Shown: piece by piece, positions 60,781 to 64,000 of the stretch
How positions within the stretch are numbered: the first letter of the stretch is position 1
How the letters are laid out: each line of letters begins with the position of its first letter
From: Corythucha ciliata
Lineage: Eukaryota; Arthropoda; Insecta; Hemiptera; Tingidae
Length of the DNA: 64,000 nucleotides
Assembly (NCBI GenBank): GCA_038030265.1
Contig: CM075943.1
Location: 434,001-498,000 of the forward strand
Reading direction: 5' to 3'
Notes under the pieces: generated by a model
What the model saw: only the letters and a program-made list of their open reading frames with translations
Database searches by the model: none
Told to the model about the DNA's origin: nothing
Made by a program: the position numbers and the translations under genes

Positions 60781-63649
60781 TTGAAGGAAAAGCTTGAAAG
60801 CGTCCTTTAAACGAGAGTCAGAGCACGTTCTTCGTAGGGATTCAATAGAGGAGAGTGAATTGAAGTTAGAACAAGTATTGCGCTAGTCTGCCGCTAGTCT
60901 GCAGGACTGTCACTTTGCACTAAGCCCATTCTGATCTGAATTAGCAATATGTCTTTATAGTTATCTATAGTTTCATCGTACCTACGGGTAGCTCTCATGT
61001 GTTCAGCATTCAGCAATTAAGAAATACGAGGTTCACGATTTTTCATGAACACACCCTATAATTTAACATTTCACTTTTATAAGTTTGCGTAGATGTTTAC
61101 CAGGTAATTCAGCTGGCTGATTCACGCTTACTCTCAAAAACTATAGTGATTGTGCTAATACATTTAAACTCTCAACAATTTCTAATTTCTACCTGCCAAC
61201 CGAAGGCTCCCCCCCCCCTAACCCCCCCCCCAGTGAGCACCCTTGAAAAATTTGTCCTATACCTCAAAGGCTCGATCCAAAAACCAACTTTTGGTGTATC
61301 AAAAAAAGGTTACCACAAGTCATAAACAAAGGAAGTAGATGGATTTACAAAACAGTATGGGAGGGGTTGCAGGGGTTGTTTGAAGCAAAACCGTTCAGCT
61401 TGAGGTAGGAAGGCACCCTTCGTGAAATGCGTAAGATGCAAAAATAATATTAAGAAATTCAAGTAATGACGAAGAGTGGAGACCCCGGCTCAAAGTCAAA
61501 GCTAAGGCGCAGGTCCATATAGTCCGCAATCGCTCTTGCCTCGTTCACGGTGCACGTTACTCGCTTAAAAGTCAGGCGTAAGTCGTTTGACTCTTGATGG
61601 AAGAATTCAGGGACGCGTGGTGGCCTGGTGGGAGAGGTCAGATCTCCGCTAAAGCTTCTCATTTGGAAGTCGGATTGAGCAGTACATGGTGGTTTACATT
61701 CAGTTCGTATTGTATTGTATTACACCTTCTTGCGTTGTGTCTAAACTTCTTAAGAATCATTTTACTTAAACTGCGTGACAGCGGAGTCAGCGTGCAATTC
61801 CTTCCGTCCTAGGTAAGTTTTCTTTGTTTTCTTTTATGCGTGTTTGCATGAGCGTTAGACATTGAGCGCAATTTTATGAGACAAATCAGTCAAGTGGTGC
61901 TTATTATTGGAAGGCTAATATTTTAATAACTTAACAAGGTAAACACTCTTGCCTTCAAGCAATGCTCCAAGTCTTTCCTCGCGTTTATTTCGGATGGATT
62001 ACCTAAACCGATAGCAGGTTGTGGTTGAGAATCTTCTTAAAGTATGAGGCCTAAGAGAAATTACGATAGGAAAAATTATCCTTATTAATATTAAATTTTC
62101 CTTATTATTCTCGTATTTATAAAGCATATTTTTGTGTCTTTCTGTTTGTGTCTTGTGAATTATCACGGCGTGAGGCGGGAATGCTTTCCCTCCCAGCACG
62201 ATCCTCATGACTCCTGATGCCTAGCTCTCAGTTCCCATAACTTGTCACTGAGCTGTTCCACATTATTAGTTTTTAATTTTAATTTTATTTTAAGACCAAA
62301 ACATACGATGAAGGAGGAGACTCCCATCTCCTTCTCATTCCACTGCCGTTTTTCTAAATTGATTTATGTATTTATTATTTTAACAAGCCGACATTCAACG
62401 CCCGAGCGCAGAGATCCTGTCGTAGCATTTTTGTCAATCTGGAGTCATAATCCAAGTACAAACTCCAAATTCACTTATTATTCCAATTTGTACAAGGTAG
62501 TGGCCAACTGAAGAATCCCCATGGAGCATGAACTGGCTGAATTCGTGGCGTAAACAAAATCCCGAAGTAAAAAAGCGTATTCGTCGAGCGTAACGTCGAG
62601 TTCGGACGGACAAGTTACCGGAAAAAAAGATGAAACCCGATTTATGTTAGACTCGTATGTGAAAGCGACCAAACTTGAATGTAAGACTTATTATAGGCTC
62701 AAGAAAATAAAAAAGAATAATACTATACAGGCTAATGATAGGTCTTATTACATTTCAGCTATCGCACAAGAAATCAAAAATTATGACGATATTCTGACCA
62801 AGGAGCCAATGCCAGTGAAAAATTGAATAACCTCGTCCTGCGTGCTTGGGACGAAAGTTGCCCACTAATTCAAAGGAGGAAAAGTGGCTGCTGATGGCAC
62901 TTAACGATCGTTTATTGGGAATACCCCTTATTTAAAAAATCGAATAAACGGCCTAATTTTGGTAAGAATACATTTTTGCCCCGTTAATAATGAATCCATC
63001 GTATTATGTGTGATTGTGATCCCATTTCGCATGGAAATTCTGCTTTGGGACAGTTCATTTCCACTGTTTTCCCCATAAACATGTGATTTTATGAAGAGTA
63101 GAATTGCTCCGCCCCGGGGCACATATTTGGGAAAATGGAAAACGCTATTATAATTTTTATTGTTATTGAGTGTAGTTCTGTTTTATCTGTGCAGGTCGCA
63201 AATACTTCAAAAACTACATTCCACTATGAAGGACGAGACTCAAAAGTTGCGGACGTAGAACTACAATTTATGAATTGGCTTGCAGAGAAAAAAATTCGGT
63301 TGGCCCTATCTCAGGCAGTGACTAATTTTACGTGCCTCTTGTAATAAGAAGTGTTAAACTAATTATTTAATGTTATTTCATTTTATTGTCAGTCAATATT
63401 ATTTAATTTTACAAAACGTCAATAAAACATGGAACGTTTTGTGTATTTGTATAATCACTCGATTTTTCGAATGTAGGTAACCATTATTTCCGAAACTCCT
63501 CTGCATTATTGAGTGGTTGCGAAAATAAGCTTTAACCACTTTTATCGAAAATGTGCTAAATTAAGATACTTTCCAGTAGTGTTTGATGACATCTACTGAA
63601 CAGTATATTAATAAGCTCAGATTCGAAAAAAGTGGTAATTCATTCAGAT
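60781..63649. other. Unassigned AT-rich DNA
   Basis: C-runs at ~61207-61232 precede CAGTGAGC, possibly a hAT-like end. A weak open frame from 62644 to 62826 (LDSYVKATKLECKTYYRLKK, SYYISAIAQEIKNY) with open sequence upstream to ~62520 (one stop) may be a decayed coding exon of unknown function. Nothing else recognised. Confidence 0.35.
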
Positions 63650-64000
63650 CAAGAATTTTCTACCGAGATTATTATAAATAAACTCGATAGGAACTCGCTT
63701 AAGAACAAATCTTTATAAATAAATGATTTGATACCGAGTGAGTTCTGTTGACAATCGCTGGGGGCTCTGGTTAAAACGAATCTCTCAAGATTACAGACTT
63801 TAAACAGAATGCACTCGGTTAAGCTCTATAGGAACTCGCTAAAGATCAACTCTTTGAAAATTAGTGATTTAATATCGAGTATATTCTGTCTACAATCGTT
63901 TGTGGGTCGTTTTAAAACGAATCATTAAAAATTACAGACTTACCACCGAGCAACTCAGCTGAAACTCGATATGGTCTCGGTTAATCCGAATATCTAAATA
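63650..64000 (+). repeat. ~141-bp tandem satellite, running off the window
   Basis: ATAGGAACTCGCT at 63687 and 63828, and a diverged ATATGGTCTCGG at 63969, give a 141-bp period. Other phase markers repeat likewise: ATCGAGT/ACCGAGT, GACAATCGCT/TACAATCGTT, AAAACGAATC, ATTACAGACTT. At least two full units plus partial ones; diverged by roughly a fifth by eye. Confidence 0.85.

Overview
This is a eukaryotic, almost certainly arthropod (probably insect), genomic contig made nearly entirely of transposable elements. There are no bacterial-style operons and no recognisable intact host gene. The element set points to an arthropod: an R1-clade non-LTR element, jockey and CR1-like fragments, RNase-H-bearing I/LOA-like elements, BEL/Pao, Ty3/gypsy with TGGCGCAG-type primer sites, copia elements with a GGTTATGG primer site, Tc1/mariner, Harbinger and many hAT-like termini (CAGTGGCG). 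Three runs of exactly 500 N (12480-12979, 38889-39388, 58342-58841) are scaffold gaps.

Layout. 1-9642: LOA/I-group retrotransposon, copy 1, split by an antisense R1-clade element (3648-8357) with a 12-bp target duplication. 9643-21927: decayed material: CR1-like fragments, a Harbinger transposase relic, the first block of a degenerate ~30-bp repeat, a THAP-domain relic, a small MITE next to a Tc1/mariner relic, and hAT-like ends. 21928-34557: a three-layer nest. Outer copia A (117-bp LTRs, TSD AATTA) contains a nearly complete gypsy element (22087-26035, TSD GTCAT) and copia B (26436-31935, identical 196-bp LTRs, TSD GCGTA); copia B contains a hAT-type foldback MITE (28734-29657, 8-bp TSD). 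34558-38888: a hAT-like element carrying a ~1.4-kb array of the 30-bp repeat, then truncated jockey, LOA-like and gypsy pieces butted together. 39940-57525: a scrambled BEL/Pao region containing gypsy-2, which contains an I-like element (itself holding a second copy of the hAT MITE) and LOA copy 2, which contains gypsy-3; a second minisatellite-bearing hAT-like element lies at 54138-55936. 58842-60590: gypsy-4, a gag-protease-only LTR element. 60591-64000: a second THAP relic, unassigned DNA and a ~141-bp tandem satellite running off the end.

The sequence allows relative dating. LOA copies 1 and 2 are empty-site controls for each other's insertions. Copia B, gypsy-1 and the MITE look young; BEL, Harbinger, mariner and THAP pieces look old. 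I see no defence system, metabolic cluster or other novel coding system. The most unusual structures are the minisatellite-bearing hAT-like elements, the foldback MITE, the gag-protease mini-element and the two THAP relics that each lack one zinc-binding cysteine. All family names come from motif recognition by eye, not from searches.
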